DNA of 64,000 bases from Eubacterium sp. AF16-48 (GTDB taxonomy: Bacteria; Bacillota; Clostridia; Lachnospirales; Lachnospiraceae): NCBI RefSeq assembly GCF_003479405.1, contig NZ_QUHB01000002.1:186001-250000 (forward strand). Direction: 5' to 3'. The notes under the pieces were generated by a model, which was given only the letters and a program-made list of their open reading frames with translations, did no database searches and had not been told where the DNA came from. Shown in pieces: positions 17,605 to 26,658 of the stretch. Numbering within the stretch: the stretch's first letter is position 1; every line of letters begins with the position of its first letter. The translations under genes were made by a program, and so were the position numbers.

Positions 17605-17643
17605 CACCAAAAATAAAAAAATTGGTGTCAAAATGGTGTCAAA
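17601..17643. repeat. Integrase arm-type repeats near the right ICE end
   Basis: TTGACACCAA (17601-17610, overlapping the int stop), TTGGTGTCAA (17622-17631) and TGGTGTCAAA (17634-17643) are three copies of one motif, the first inverted. Tn916 has comparable repeats inside its right end for the N-terminal domain of Int. The ICE/chromosome junction should lie between here and the hsp20 promoter at 17725. I cannot fix its exact base. Confidence 0.6.
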
Positions 17644-17678
17644 TCAAGAAAAAGTGATGATTATAAGGAAAAAAAGTG

Positions 17679-17716
17679 TTGCAAACCCCGTAAAATCAAG
17701 GTTTGCAAAAAAAATC
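17679..17716 (+). terminator. Hairpin at the ICE/chromosome boundary
   Basis: TTGCAAACC (17679-17687) pairs with GGTTTGCAA (17700-17708), followed by an A-run on this strand. It may end an upstream chromosomal gene separated by the ICE insertion, or be part of the ICE terminus. Confidence 0.45.
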
Positions 17717-17724
17717 TCAAAAAA

Positions 17725-17767
17725 TTAGCACTCACCTCTTGACAGTGCTAACAAAAAGAGCTATAAC
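17725..17767 (+). promoter_or_regulatory. CIRCE operator and sigma-A promoter of hsp20
   Basis: TTAGCACTC (17725-17733), a 9-bp spacer and CAGTGCTAA (17743-17751) match the HrcA-binding CIRCE element (TTAGCACTC-N9-GAGTGCTAA) with one mismatch. The -35 TTGACA (17739-17744) lies inside the operator and TATAAC (17762-17767) is 17 bp away. HrcA would therefore block polymerase directly and release it on heat or misfolding stress. Transcription should start near 17774, leaving about 150 nt of 5' UTR. Confidence 0.85.
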
Positions 17768-17921
17768 ATAGTCAGAACAAAGGAAGAGACATAAGAAATC
17801 AAGAATATGAGTTCAAGATTCCTGGTCGCAGAGCCTTAAGTTCAAGTCAACAACACCTCGGATTTCTCCGATAGTGTCGAAATAAAATTTTTTAATTATA
17901 TTTTGAAAGGAGACATGACTT

Positions 17922-18374
17922 ATGATGATGCCTAGTATTTTTGGAGAAAACTTATTTGATGATTTTATGAATGATTTTGCATTCCCTGCATTTGAGGATG
18001 TAGATAAGGAATTGTATGGTAAACATGCAAAGAACTTAATGAAGACAGATGTTAAGGATACAGAAAATGGATATGAAGTGGATATAGATCTTCCGGGATT
18101 TAAGAAAGATGAAATCAAAGTTAAATTAGAAGACGGAGTCTTAACAATTAGTGCAGCTAAGGGATTAGACAAAGACGAAAAGGATAAGAAGGGCAGCTAC
18201 TTAAGACGTGAACGTTATGCAGGCAGCATGAGCAGAAGCTTTTATGTAGGTGACCACGTTACAGTAGAGGATATACATCCTAAATATGAAAATGGTATTT
18301 TATCATTTAGTGTTCCAAAAGCGGAAAATAAACCAATTGAGGAAAAGAACAAATACATTGCAATTGAAGGATAA
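17922..18374 (+). CDS. hsp20: Hsp20-family small heat-shock protein
   Basis: A 150-residue ATP-independent chaperone that holds unfolding proteins. The alpha-crystallin domain (about 42-138) includes 'ENGYEVDIDLPGFKKDEIKV', 'LEDGVLTISA' and the closing 'YENGILSFSVPK'. A C-terminal I-x-I/V-type tail is reduced to 'YIAIEG'. RBS GAAAGGAG precedes the first ATG of a triple ATG. CIRCE control is visible upstream and a terminator follows, so the gene is monocistronic. Confidence 0.93.
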   Translation: MMMPSIFGENLFDDFMNDFAFPAFEDVDKELYGKHAKNLMKTDVKDTENGYEVDIDLPGFKKDEIKVKLEDGVLTISAAKGLDKDEKDKKGSYLRRERYAGSMSRSFYVGDHVTVEDIHPKYENGILSFSVPKAENKPIEEKNKYIAIEG

Positions 18375-18390
18375 TCCATTCCATAAAATA

Positions 18391-18435
18391 AAAGGGAGTG
18401 TCAAAGGTTTAAAAGCCTTTGGCACTTCCTTTTTT
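18391..18435 (+). terminator. Terminator of hsp20
   Basis: GGGAGTG-T-CAAAGG pairs with CCTTTG-G-CACTTCC across a TTTAAAAG loop, followed by six Ts (18394-18435). Confidence 0.85.
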
Positions 18436-18541
18436 ACGTCATAAATTAAGGCAAATAACAGGGTTACAATGAGTTTACAATAAGAAAAATTTCGGCTAAA
18501 ATTGAATATAGTTTAAAATTAAGAAATAGAAGGCGATTGAT

Positions 18542-18700
18542 ATGATACAGTTAGTTCAGGGATTAGATGACAGAGTTTATGGTTATGAAAAAAGGAAAAA
18601 TACCAATTTTGTTGTCACATCGGGAATTTCCGATTGGGCAATAAAATTTAAGACAGGATGTAAATCAGAGTACGTCATAATTAACATTCAGGGAAAATAG
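18542..18700 (+). CDS. Small hypothetical protein, 52 aa
   Basis: An open frame from ATG 18542 (AGAAGGCG about 10 bp upstream) to TAG 18698, ending 14 bp before the next gene, whose RBS AAGGAG directly follows the stop. The sequence is soluble and begins MIQLVQGLDDRVYGYEKR. No family is recognised. It may be co-transcribed with the oxidoreductase downstream. Confidence is moderate because of the small size. Confidence 0.45.
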   Translation: MIQLVQGLDDRVYGYEKRKNTNFVVTSGISDWAIKFKTGCKSEYVIINIQGK

Positions 18701-18714
18701 AAGGAGAATCAGAT

Positions 18715-19188
18715 ATGAGAAGAAAAGACAGAGAAATAACAGATTTTGATGAAATGATGGAAATAGTAAAAAAATGTGATACATGCAGGCTGGCATTAAA
18801 TGATGGAGAGTATCCGTATATTGTGCCACTTAATTTTGGACATGAGGTAAAGGATGGGAAACTGACTCTTTATTTCCACTGTGCAAATGAAGGAAAGAAA
18901 CTGGATTTAATTAGAAAAAACAATAAGGTAACATTTGAAATGGATTGTGACCATAATTTCATACTTTATGAAGAGAGAATGAGCTGTACCATGGGATATG
19001 AAAGTGTTATAGGCCATGGTACAATTGAATTCGTGGCTGAAGAAGATAAGTTTGAAGCATTGAAAATACTTATGAGACATTATCATGCAGAGGATTTTGT
19101 TTTTAACACAAAGCCGATACCTGTAACAACTGTTTTCAAGTTAGAGGTTGAGGATATGACAGGAAAAAGAAGAAACAACATTCACTAA
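18715..19188 (+). CDS. Pyridoxamine 5'-phosphate oxidase-like flavoprotein (NimA-like)
   Basis: A 157-residue split-barrel flavin-binding protein. The start 'MRRKDREITDFDEMMEIV', then 'CRLALNDGEYPYIVPLNFG' and 'LYFHCANEGKKLDLIRKNN', are typical of the NimA/PNPOx-like family. Members reduce nitro compounds or act as FMN/heme-binding oxidoreductases. True substrates are mostly unknown. RBS AAGGAG precedes ATG 18715. Confidence 0.8.
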   Translation: MRRKDREITDFDEMMEIVKKCDTCRLALNDGEYPYIVPLNFGHEVKDGKLTLYFHCANEGKKLDLIRKNNKVTFEMDCDHNFILYEERMSCTMGYESVIGHGTIEFVAEEDKFEALKILMRHYHAEDFVFNTKPIPVTTVFKLEVEDMTGKRRNNIH

Positions 19189-19217
19189 AATAGGGATAAT
19201 ATAAGCGAGGAACTAAA

Positions 19218-21038
19218 TTGAATATTTTATCATTAGAAAATATAACACATTCATATACTGAAAGAAAATTATTTGACAACACAAGCTTTTATCTTCATGA
19301 AGGGGAAAAAGTAGGAGTTATTGGAATAAATGGAACAGGTAAGTCTACCTTACTGAAAATTATGGCAGGATTGGAAGTGCCGGATGAGGGAGAGGTAATA
19401 AAGGCATCAAATATGATGATTCACTATCTGCCACAAAATCCTAAGTTTAATGACGGGGATACAGTGTTAGAAAGTGTTCAAAACATGATACATCATCATG
19501 CCAATGAAAACGAATTGGTAAAGGCTAAGTCTATGATGACAAGACTGGGCATAACGGATTTTGAACAAAAAACAGGAGAATTGTCAGGGGGACAGAGAAA
19601 AAGGCTGGCATTGGTTTCAGTGCTTATTACCCCATGTGATATATTAATATTGGACGAGCCTACCAACCATTTAGACAGTGAAATGGCACAATGGTTGGAA
19701 AATCAGTTAAAAGCATTTAAAGGGGCACTGGTCATGGTTACTCACGACAGATATTTTCTTGACAGTGTGACCAACCGCATAATTGAGTTAGACAAAGGAA
19801 AAATATACAGCTATGATGAAAAGTATTCAGGCTTTTTGCAGAGAAAGGCAGAAAGGGAAGACAGCGTCAAGGCAAGTGAGCGAAAGAGACAAAGTATATT
19901 AAGAAAAGAAATTGAGTGGATGCAAAGGGGAGCCAGGGCAAGGTCTACTAAGCAGAAAGCACATATTAAAAGATATGAGGATTTGAAAAATCAAAAGGGA
20001 ATTGAAACAGAAGACAAAATAGAGTTAAGCAGCATTAAATCAAGAATGGGAAAAACAACCATTGAAATGGAAAACATATGTAAAGCTTACGGTGAAAATG
20101 TGTTAATAAAGGATTTTTCCTACAACTTTTTAAAAGGTGACAGGGTAGGTTTTGTAGGAAAGAACGGTTGCGGAAAAACAACCTTAATGAAAATAATTGA
20201 TGGCAGAATAAAACCTGATAGTGGAATAGTTAATATTGGACAAACAATTAAAATCGGATATTACACTCAGGAAATTGAAAATGACAAAGATGCAGGCATT
20301 GCCTATATGAACCCTGATGACAAGGTAATTGATTATATAAAAAACACTGCGGAATTTGTGAGAACTCAGGAGGGGCTGGTTTCAGCTTCTGTTATGTTAG
20401 AGAGGTTTTTGTTCCCGTCCTCTCAGCAATATAGCAAAATTGAGAAGCTTTCCGGAGGAGAGAAAAGAAGACTTAACCTGCTTCGGGTTTTAATGGTGGC
20501 ACCGAATGTTTTAATATTAGATGAGCCTACAAATGATTTGGACATTGAAACCATGACAATTTTAGAGGACTACTTAGATAGTTTTGACGGAATTGTTATT
20601 ACGGTATCCCATGACAGATATTTCTTAGACCGGGTAGTTAGGAGAATATTTTCTTTTGAAGGAAATGGAGTAATAAAACAGTATGAAGGCGGTTATACGG
20701 ATTATTACAATAAGAAACAGGAAGAAGTGGAACACACCAAAGAACAGGAGAAGCCGGCTTCAAAAGGCAGGCAGGAGAAAACAGTTTATAAAAGTAAAAA
20801 TAAGAAACTTAAATTTTCTTATAATGAACAAAGGGAATATGACACAATAGAAGATGATATTGGAAAATTAGAGAAAAAACTTGAAAAGTTAGATATTGAT
20901 ATGAACAAAAATGCCACTAATTCCGTGAAATTAAAGGAATTGATGGATGAGAAGGAAGAAACGGAAGCTTTGTTAATGGAAAAAATGGACAGATGGGAGT
21001 ATCTGGAAGATTTGGCAAAGAAAATTCAGCAGCAGTAA
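19218..21038 (+). CDS. ABC-F family ATPase (Uup-like)
   Basis: A 606-residue protein with two ABC ATPase domains and no membrane segments. Domain 1 has Walker A 'GINGTGKST', signature 'LSGGQRKRLA' and Walker B 'ILILDEPTNHLD'. Domain 2 has 'GKNGCGKTT', 'LSGGEKRRLN' and 'VLILDEPTNDLD'. A linker of about 70 residues (P-site-tRNA interaction motif region, 'RKEIEWMQRGARARSTKQ') separates them. The C-terminal charged coiled coil (about 535-606) is typical of Uup. ABC-F proteins act on ribosomes. TTG 19218 is the only start at the conserved N-terminus. Confidence 0.88.
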   Translation: MNILSLENITHSYTERKLFDNTSFYLHEGEKVGVIGINGTGKSTLLKIMAGLEVPDEGEVIKASNMMIHYLPQNPKFNDGDTVLESVQNMIHHHANENELVKAKSMMTRLGITDFEQKTGELSGGQRKRLALVSVLITPCDILILDEPTNHLDSEMAQWLENQLKAFKGALVMVTHDRYFLDSVTNRIIELDKGKIYSYDEKYSGFLQRKAEREDSVKASERKRQSILRKEIEWMQRGARARSTKQKAHIKRYEDLKNQKGIETEDKIELSSIKSRMGKTTIEMENICKAYGENVLIKDFSYNFLKGDRVGFVGKNGCGKTTLMKIIDGRIKPDSGIVNIGQTIKIGYYTQEIENDKDAGIAYMNPDDKVIDYIKNTAEFVRTQEGLVSASVMLERFLFPSSQQYSKIEKLSGGEKRRLNLLRVLMVAPNVLILDEPTNDLDIETMTILEDYLDSFDGIVITVSHDRYFLDRVVRRIFSFEGNGVIKQYEGGYTDYYNKKQEEVEHTKEQEKPASKGRQEKTVYKSKNKKLKFSYNEQREYDTIEDDIGKLEKKLEKLDIDMNKNATNSVKLKELMDEKEETEALLMEKMDRWEYLEDLAKKIQQQ

Positions 21039-21063
21039 TGTTAATACAGTGCAGGTGATGTTA

Positions 21064-22293
21064 ATGGCGTATAGTGAGTTAATTAAAAAATTTGATAAAG
21101 TCCGTAATTATATGCGGGATTTTTATGCTTATGGATTTCACACCCGAAATGATTTTGATAAAAAAAGTGCCAGAAGTTATGATAATGAGCGGAGACGAAT
21201 AGAAAGCTGGCTTTCAGATTATATGAATTTCAGACAACAGTCCGGTGGCAAACAGATATTTTTCTCCGTTGACAGCAGAAAAATTCTTCACAATCCACTG
21301 TATAGGGCTTATAAGGCAAAAAGTTTTACAGATAAAGATATTGTGCTTCATTTTTATATAATGGATATTTTAGCTGATGAAAAATGCCATAGCTTTAAGG
21401 AAATTGCAGAAAGGGTTTATTCTGAATATCTTTCTTTTTTTGATACTGATATGTTACCTGATGAGTCGACAATAAGAAATAAAGTAAAAGAATATGTTGA
21501 TTTAGGTCTTATTAATGAGATTAGGCAGGGAAACGGAATCAGCTATGAAAGAGGAAAAAGTGTTTATATAGGTGAAGATGGGATGGATGCTGTAGCCTTT
21601 GCTGCGGAAGAAACACCGGTAGGAGTTGTTGGTTCTTTTATTTTAGACAAATACAACGGAAACAGGGATTATTTTTCCTTTAAACACAGATACATGATGG
21701 AGGCTTTAGAGCAGCAGATAATAGTTGATATTTTATTATGTAAAAAAAGAAATGAATCAATAGAACTAACAATGAAAAGCAGTAAGATTAGGGTATTTCC
21801 TCTTAAAATATATATAAGTACACAAAACGGACGACAATATTTAATGGGATATTATTACCGGGAACGCAGACCTGCCATGTACCGAATAGATAATATTGAA
21901 AAAATAGGAACCATAGGTTTTGAGAAAAATCATCAGCTGTATGATTCCTATGGAGATAAGTTTGGGGCACATATGTGGGGAGTTTCTTCAGGAAAAAGAG
22001 ACAGCAGAATTTTAGAACAGTTGAAAATGACAATAAACATAGAGGAAGGTGAAGAATTTATTATTAACAGACTTATGCGTGAAAAAAGATGTGGCACAGT
22101 AACAAGAGCAAACGAAAGTACGGTTGAATTTGAGGCGGATGTTTATAGTGCACAGGAAATGATGCCATGGATAAGAACATTTATTGGGAGAATAGAGAAG
22201 TTGGAATGCAGCAATCATGCCGTGGAAAAGGTTTTCTATGATGATTTAGAGGCAATGTATTCCATGTACCAGGGAGAAAAGAATGATATTTAA
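21064..22293 (+). CDS. WYL-domain transcriptional regulator 1
   Basis: A 409-residue protein. An N-terminal DNA-binding part (about 1-160, with helices around 'SFKEIAERVYSEYLSFF' and 'DESTIRNKVKEYVDLGLI') precedes a WYL-type ligand domain ('RVFPLKIYISTQNGRQYLMGYY', 'MYRIDNIEKI'). WYL proteins sense nucleic-acid or nucleotide ligands and regulate stress and defence operons. It overlaps a second WYL gene by 11 bp and is followed by RtcB and RlaP genes, so it likely controls an RNA-repair operon. ATG 21064 follows AGGTGA. In-frame starts at 21049 and 21058 are alternatives. Confidence 0.75.
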   Translation: MAYSELIKKFDKVRNYMRDFYAYGFHTRNDFDKKSARSYDNERRRIESWLSDYMNFRQQSGGKQIFFSVDSRKILHNPLYRAYKAKSFTDKDIVLHFYIMDILADEKCHSFKEIAERVYSEYLSFFDTDMLPDESTIRNKVKEYVDLGLINEIRQGNGISYERGKSVYIGEDGMDAVAFAAEETPVGVVGSFILDKYNGNRDYFSFKHRYMMEALEQQIIVDILLCKKRNESIELTMKSSKIRVFPLKIYISTQNGRQYLMGYYYRERRPAMYRIDNIEKIGTIGFEKNHQLYDSYGDKFGAHMWGVSSGKRDSRILEQLKMTINIEEGEEFIINRLMREKRCGTVTRANESTVEFEADVYSAQEMMPWIRTFIGRIEKLECSNHAVEKVFYDDLEAMYSMYQGEKNDI

Positions 22294-23185
22294 CGAAGTA
22301 TATGGAATTTACTACAATGTAGTGGGAAAAATATTGAAGGAAGCTGTGAAAGGTGAAATTAGCCTTGATAAAATTAAGGAAATAACGGGAAAAGAGGCAT
22401 TTGGCGAAAGTATAACGGTGATTCCTGATAAATTATTAAAAAAGCAGTGGCCTTTAATGGATGATAATTTTGAGACGCCTTTAAAGAATAATCCGGATAT
22501 GCCTCTTACAACAATAGAGAAAATGTGGCTTAAGGCTATTTTATCTGACAAAAGAATTAGTTTGTTTGAACCTTCTTTTGACGGACTTGAGGATGTGGAG
22601 CCGCTTTATGACAAGGATACCTTTGTGTATTTTGACAGATATTCAGATGGAGATCCTTATGATGATATTGAGTACAGGGAGCATTTCAGACTTATACTTG
22701 TGGCAATAAAGGAAAGAAGGATTGTAAGAATTGTTTATAAAGGCAGGAAAGGAAAGCACATCCATACCTTAATTCCGAAAGGGCTGGAGTATTCGTCTAA
22801 GGATGACAAATTCAGGCTTGTTGCAGAAAGCTTAAAAGGCACTCAGTATATCATTAATATGCAAAAAATTACGAAATGTCAGGTGATGGAGGGTTTTGGA
22901 AAAGATAGTGTAAGAAAAAGGAAACTGGCGTTTGGTGAAGTTATTTTGCGGTTGAAGGATTATAGGAAGGCTCTTGAAAGGGCTATGCTAAGTTTTTCGG
23001 ATTTGGAAAAAGAAACAATTAAGTTAGATAATAATACATATCAAATTAAACTGAAGTATTGTGTGGATGATGAAACGGAAATACTTATAAGAATACTGGC
23101 ATTTGGCCCATTGATTGAGGTAATGGGGCCTGATGATTTTAGAGACAAAATAAAAGAAAGACTTTTAAGACAGAGAAAGTTGTGA
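22283..23185 (+). CDS. WYL-domain regulator 2
   Basis: A 300-residue WYL-type protein coupled to the first one (11-bp overlap, RBS GGGAGAA). The WYL core is around 'IKERRIVRIVYKGRKGKHIH' and 'LIPKGLEYSSKDDKFRLVA'. It lacks an obvious N-terminal helix-turn-helix and may work as a partner of the upstream regulator. A terminator (23175-23211) separates it from rtcB. Confidence 0.7.
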   Translation: MIFNEVYGIYYNVVGKILKEAVKGEISLDKIKEITGKEAFGESITVIPDKLLKKQWPLMDDNFETPLKNNPDMPLTTIEKMWLKAILSDKRISLFEPSFDGLEDVEPLYDKDTFVYFDRYSDGDPYDDIEYREHFRLILVAIKERRIVRIVYKGRKGKHIHTLIPKGLEYSSKDDKFRLVAESLKGTQYIINMQKITKCQVMEGFGKDSVRKRKLAFGEVILRLKDYRKALERAMLSFSDLEKETIKLDNNTYQIKLKYCVDDETEILIRILAFGPLIEVMGPDDFRDKIKERLLRQRKL

Positions 23186-23211
23186 ATTCTTTTGAGTTCG
23201 CAACTTTTTTT
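23175..23211 (+). terminator. Terminator between WYL2 and rtcB
   Basis: AAAGTTGTGAA (23176-23186) pairs with TTCGCAACTTT (23197-23207), followed by Ts. A closely related hairpin recurs at 26659-26695. Confidence 0.75.
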
Positions 23212-23272
23212 CAATGATAACCTGATAAATGAAATGTATTATGTATTTATCAAAGGAAAGGAAGAGATAAAT

Positions 23273-24481
23273 ATGGATAGAATTGAAATCAAGGGAAAAG
23301 TCAATACAGCAATTTGTTACGCAAAGGTAGTTGAGAATGAAGCAATTGAGCAGATAAGAAGAATGTGTGATTACCCAATGACGGAAGGGGCAAAAATAAG
23401 AATTATGCCTGATGTTCATTCCGGAAAAGGATGTACCATAGGAACTACCATGACCATAAAAGACAGGGTAGTTCCTAATGTGGTTGGTGTTGATATCGGC
23501 TGTGGAATGTATACAGTGTGCTTAGGAAAGGGTGAAATTGACTTTGCAAAAGTTGACGAAGCAGCACATTTTATTCCGTCAGGAGGTAATGTGTGGGAGG
23601 GAAGAATAGAGAGATTTGACCTTACCAAATTAAAATGTTACAGAAAATTAAAGGATACAAGAAGACTTGAAAGGTCATTAGGCACATTAGGAGGGGGAAA
23701 TCATTTTATTGAAATTGATGAGGCATCAGATGGAAATAAATATCTGATAATACATTCAGGAAGTAGAAATCTGGGAAAACAGGTGGCTGACTATTATCAG
23801 AATCTGGCGATAGATTTAGACAAGGGATTAGAAACTTATTTTGTGGCAAGAGAGGAATTGATTAAAACATATAAAGAGCAGGGAAGGAGAAAAGAAATTC
23901 AGCAGGCTTTAAAGGAGCTGGAGAAAACACGTTATGAAAATGAGCCACAAAATCCTGAAGATTTATGTTATTTATATGGAAAGTATATGGAGGATTATCT
24001 TTTTGATGTGGAAATATGTCAGAATTTTGCCAAAAGAAACAGGGAAAAAATGGCTGAAATTATATTAGAGAGGACAGGTATGACGGGAAATAATGCTTTT
24101 CATACAGTTCATAATTATATAAATACTGAAGAAATGATTTTACGAAAAGGTTCAATAGCTGCCCACAAAGGGGAAAAGGTATTGATACCTATTAACATGA
24201 GAGATGGCTCGGTTTTAGCTGTGGGAAAGGGAAATCCGGAATGGAATTATTCAGCACCTCACGGAGCAGGAAGAATTATGTCAAGAACAATGGCAAGGGA
24301 AAAATTGTCTATGGAGGAATATGCTGCATCTATGACGGATGTATATACAACATCAGTGTCAGAGGCAACATTAGACGAAGCACCAATGGCGTACAAATCA
24401 TTAGATGATATTATAGATGTAATAAAGGAGTCGGTGGAAATTATGGAGGTAATGAAACCGGTGTATAATTTTAAGGCGTAG
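23273..24481 (+). CDS. rtcB: RtcB-family RNA ligase
   Basis: A 402-residue RtcB. The family joins 2',3'-cyclic-phosphate or 3'-phosphate RNA ends to 5'-OH ends using GTP and Mn2+. Key motifs are 'MPDVHSGKGCTIG', 'VVGVDIGCGM' (metal Cys), 'TLGGGNHFIE', 'IHSGSRNLG' and 'PHGAGRIMSR' (guanylylated His region). It is shorter than E. coli RtcB, like the repair-associated forms. ATG 23273 follows AAAGGAAGAG. The RlaP-type gene follows after 9 bp. Tandem WYL regulators lie upstream. Confidence 0.9.
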   Translation: MDRIEIKGKVNTAICYAKVVENEAIEQIRRMCDYPMTEGAKIRIMPDVHSGKGCTIGTTMTIKDRVVPNVVGVDIGCGMYTVCLGKGEIDFAKVDEAAHFIPSGGNVWEGRIERFDLTKLKCYRKLKDTRRLERSLGTLGGGNHFIEIDEASDGNKYLIIHSGSRNLGKQVADYYQNLAIDLDKGLETYFVAREELIKTYKEQGRRKEIQQALKELEKTRYENEPQNPEDLCYLYGKYMEDYLFDVEICQNFAKRNREKMAEIILERTGMTGNNAFHTVHNYINTEEMILRKGSIAAHKGEKVLIPINMRDGSVLAVGKGNPEWNYSAPHGAGRIMSRTMAREKLSMEEYAASMTDVYTTSVSEATLDEAPMAYKSLDDIIDVIKESVEIMEVMKPVYNFKA

Positions 24482-24490
24482 GAGAAGAAT

Positions 24491-25243
24491 ATGAGGGAAA
24501 TTATATTAGAGGAATTACGGAAAATAGAAGAAGTAGAAAAAGTGAAAATTATAATGGCGGTGGAATCCGGTAGCAGGGCGTGGGGATTTGCCTCACCGGA
24601 TAGCGATTACGACGTTAGGTTTATATATGTACGAAAACCGGAGGACTACTTAAAGTTAGAGGGAAACAGGGATGTAATAGAGTGGAAATTAGATGAGGTA
24701 TTAGATATTAATGGATGGGATTTAAGAAAAGCGTTACGGTTACTATATAAATCAAATCCCACAATATTCGAGTGGAGTGCATCGCCTATTGTATATTGGG
24801 AAACAGAGGATTTTAAGAAATTAAAAAAATTACTTCCCCGGTATTTTTCAATGAAGAAAAGCCTTTATCACTACCGGAGTATGGCGGAGCGTACATATAT
24901 TGAGCATTTGCAGGGAGAAGAGGTAAAGGCAAAGAAATATTTCTATTCCATGAGACCGTTACTTGCTGCAAAATGGATATTAGATAAAAAATGTGCGCCA
25001 CCAATGTTGTTTGAAGAGCTAATGGAGGCAGAGTTAGAGGAAATTTTAAAACCAGAGGTAGAAAAATTATTGAAAATAAAAAGGGATTTGACGGAAATGG
25101 GGATGGTAAAAAAGAATAAAATTATTGATGAATATATTGAAAAATCCATAACAAAAATCGAGAGAATCGCAGAAAATATGGAGAATGAATCAGTGGAGTG
25201 GAAATCACTTAATGACTTATTTTTGGAAATGATTCAGTGGTAA
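24491..25243 (+). CDS. RlaP-type nucleotidyltransferase (RNA-ligase-associated)
   Basis: A 250-residue DNA-polymerase-beta-superfamily nucleotidyltransferase. The GS-x-D-x-D signature is 'ESGSRAWGFASPDSDYDVRFIY' (in short: G-S-R, then D-S-D-Y-D-V, residues about 27-43). A helical C-terminal half contains 'YFYSMRPLLAAKWIL'. Comparative genomics links this family to RtcB in RNA repair, where it may add nucleotides to damaged RNA such as tRNA. It is 9 bp behind rtcB with RBS AGGAGAAG. Confidence 0.82.
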   Translation: MREIILEELRKIEEVEKVKIIMAVESGSRAWGFASPDSDYDVRFIYVRKPEDYLKLEGNRDVIEWKLDEVLDINGWDLRKALRLLYKSNPTIFEWSASPIVYWETEDFKKLKKLLPRYFSMKKSLYHYRSMAERTYIEHLQGEEVKAKKYFYSMRPLLAAKWILDKKCAPPMLFEELMEAELEEILKPEVEKLLKIKRDLTEMGMVKKNKIIDEYIEKSITKIERIAENMENESVEWKSLNDLFLEMIQW

Positions 25244-25391
25244 TAGGGAAGGGCGTATCTTGAATGTACACTAAAAGCATACATTAATTCGACAAAAATT
25301 TTTTTAGTTTTTTTTTGTACACAAATAAAGGATATTAAGGTGAAACAAAATCAGTTATACTTAACATAACAAAGGAAAAAGGAGAAAAGTT

Positions 25392-26642
25392 ATGAAGAGT
25401 GCTGATAAAGAAAAGATGGGGGCTTATTTAAAGAAACTTATAGAGGAACGATATCCATCACATAGGAAATTTGGGAAGGCATATCTTGAGGCAATAGATG
25501 TTCAGGTAAATGATGAAGAATTAAGGAAAATAAGTAATAAACTTTCACAAATAATTAATGGGAAAAAGGGTATACAGCTTGAAGACCTTATGGTATTTAC
25601 AGATTTGCTGGGGGTATCTTGTGAAGAGATTATTACCGGGGGCAATTACTTTGTACCGGTGGCTAGTCATATGACAAACTATGAAATTGCCTTTACAGAT
25701 GATCCTCGTGTTTGGAAAAAATATATGGAGCGGGAAGATAAGATATTTTTAAATAGTGATGAATATGGAAAAACAGTTATTGAATACGCTTTAGAATTTA
25801 AAAATTATAAGTTTATGAAATATCTTATGGACGAGGGATATATATGGCTTGTGGATAACAGTGAATGGAAAAATTTTGGATATTCATATGGTGCAGGTAC
25901 AAGTGTGAAGAAGCGTGACTTTAGAGATTATGACACAAGTGTACCATTTTTGATTTATACTCAGGATAGAATACGGACTCAGACAATTGCACTGGCAATA
26001 GAAAATAATGATTTGGACATACTCGATACCCTTTTGGCAAGGGACAATCCATTTTTACATGTTGCTGGTACTTTGGGATTTGCCTATGGTTTGGAGCGGT
26101 ACTATAATGCGGATTTAATGAAAGCGGTTTCTGAATCCGACCAAAAGGTTTTGGATTATTTATCAAGAGAATTTGAAATTAAAGATATATATAACAATGA
26201 GAATACATTTATTTACCCGTATATGGGGGAACTGATTGATATAATGCTTAAAACTAACAGAAAAGAAGTAGAGTTGTTAATTAGAAGATCATTAAAACAT
26301 AATAAGGAAACACTTAAAAAGTTAGAAACAATGATTAGGGATGCGTATCAGAGTGTGGGTGAAAACTGTGATTGGTTAGAAAAAGAGTCTGTTATGGAAA
26401 TGGCGTTAAGATGTTTTAGGTTTGATAACGAGAACAAAATAGTAAATTATATTTATCATAAAGAAAAACAGTCTAGTGAAAAGATAGTTACAAATATTGT
26501 TTATATTTCTGAAAAATCATCAGCACCATTAATAAATGAACTGATTTCTGAAATAAATGAATTATATTCCCGGATTTCATCTTTGGGGGATAAATCATTA
26601 ACAAAGCAGATTATTAATTGGATTGAAAGTAAAGAGTGGTAA
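25392..26642 (+). CDS. XRE-like N-terminus with ankyrin-like repeats, unknown function
   Basis: A 416-residue protein. The N-terminal about 75 residues look like a Cro/C1-type helix-turn-helix ('LRKISNKLSQIINGKKGIQLEDLMVFTDLL' in short segments). The rest is helical with ankyrin-like pairs ('EYGKTVIEYALEFKNYKFMKYLMDEG', 'QTIALAIENNDLDILDTLLARD'). This suggests a sensor or scaffold attached to a DNA-binding head. RBS AAAGGAGAAAAG precedes ATG 25392. An AT-rich promoter region lies upstream and a strong terminator follows. No specific function can be assigned. Confidence 0.6.
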   Translation: MKSADKEKMGAYLKKLIEERYPSHRKFGKAYLEAIDVQVNDEELRKISNKLSQIINGKKGIQLEDLMVFTDLLGVSCEEIITGGNYFVPVASHMTNYEIAFTDDPRVWKKYMEREDKIFLNSDEYGKTVIEYALEFKNYKFMKYLMDEGYIWLVDNSEWKNFGYSYGAGTSVKKRDFRDYDTSVPFLIYTQDRIRTQTIALAIENNDLDILDTLLARDNPFLHVAGTLGFAYGLERYYNADLMKAVSESDQKVLDYLSREFEIKDIYNNENTFIYPYMGELIDIMLKTNRKEVELLIRRSLKHNKETLKKLETMIRDAYQSVGENCDWLEKESVMEMALRCFRFDNENKIVNYIYHKEKQSSEKIVTNIVYISEKSSAPLINELISEINELYSRISSLGDKSLTKQIINWIESKEW

Positions 26643-26658
26643 ATTTATTGGCAGTCAG

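Noticed and set aside
17774..17921. RNA thermometer in the hsp20 5' UTR
   Set aside because: The UTR is long enough and contains a small TCGGATTTCTCCGA hairpin, but no stem clearly covers the GAAAGGAG site. CIRCE already explains heat control.
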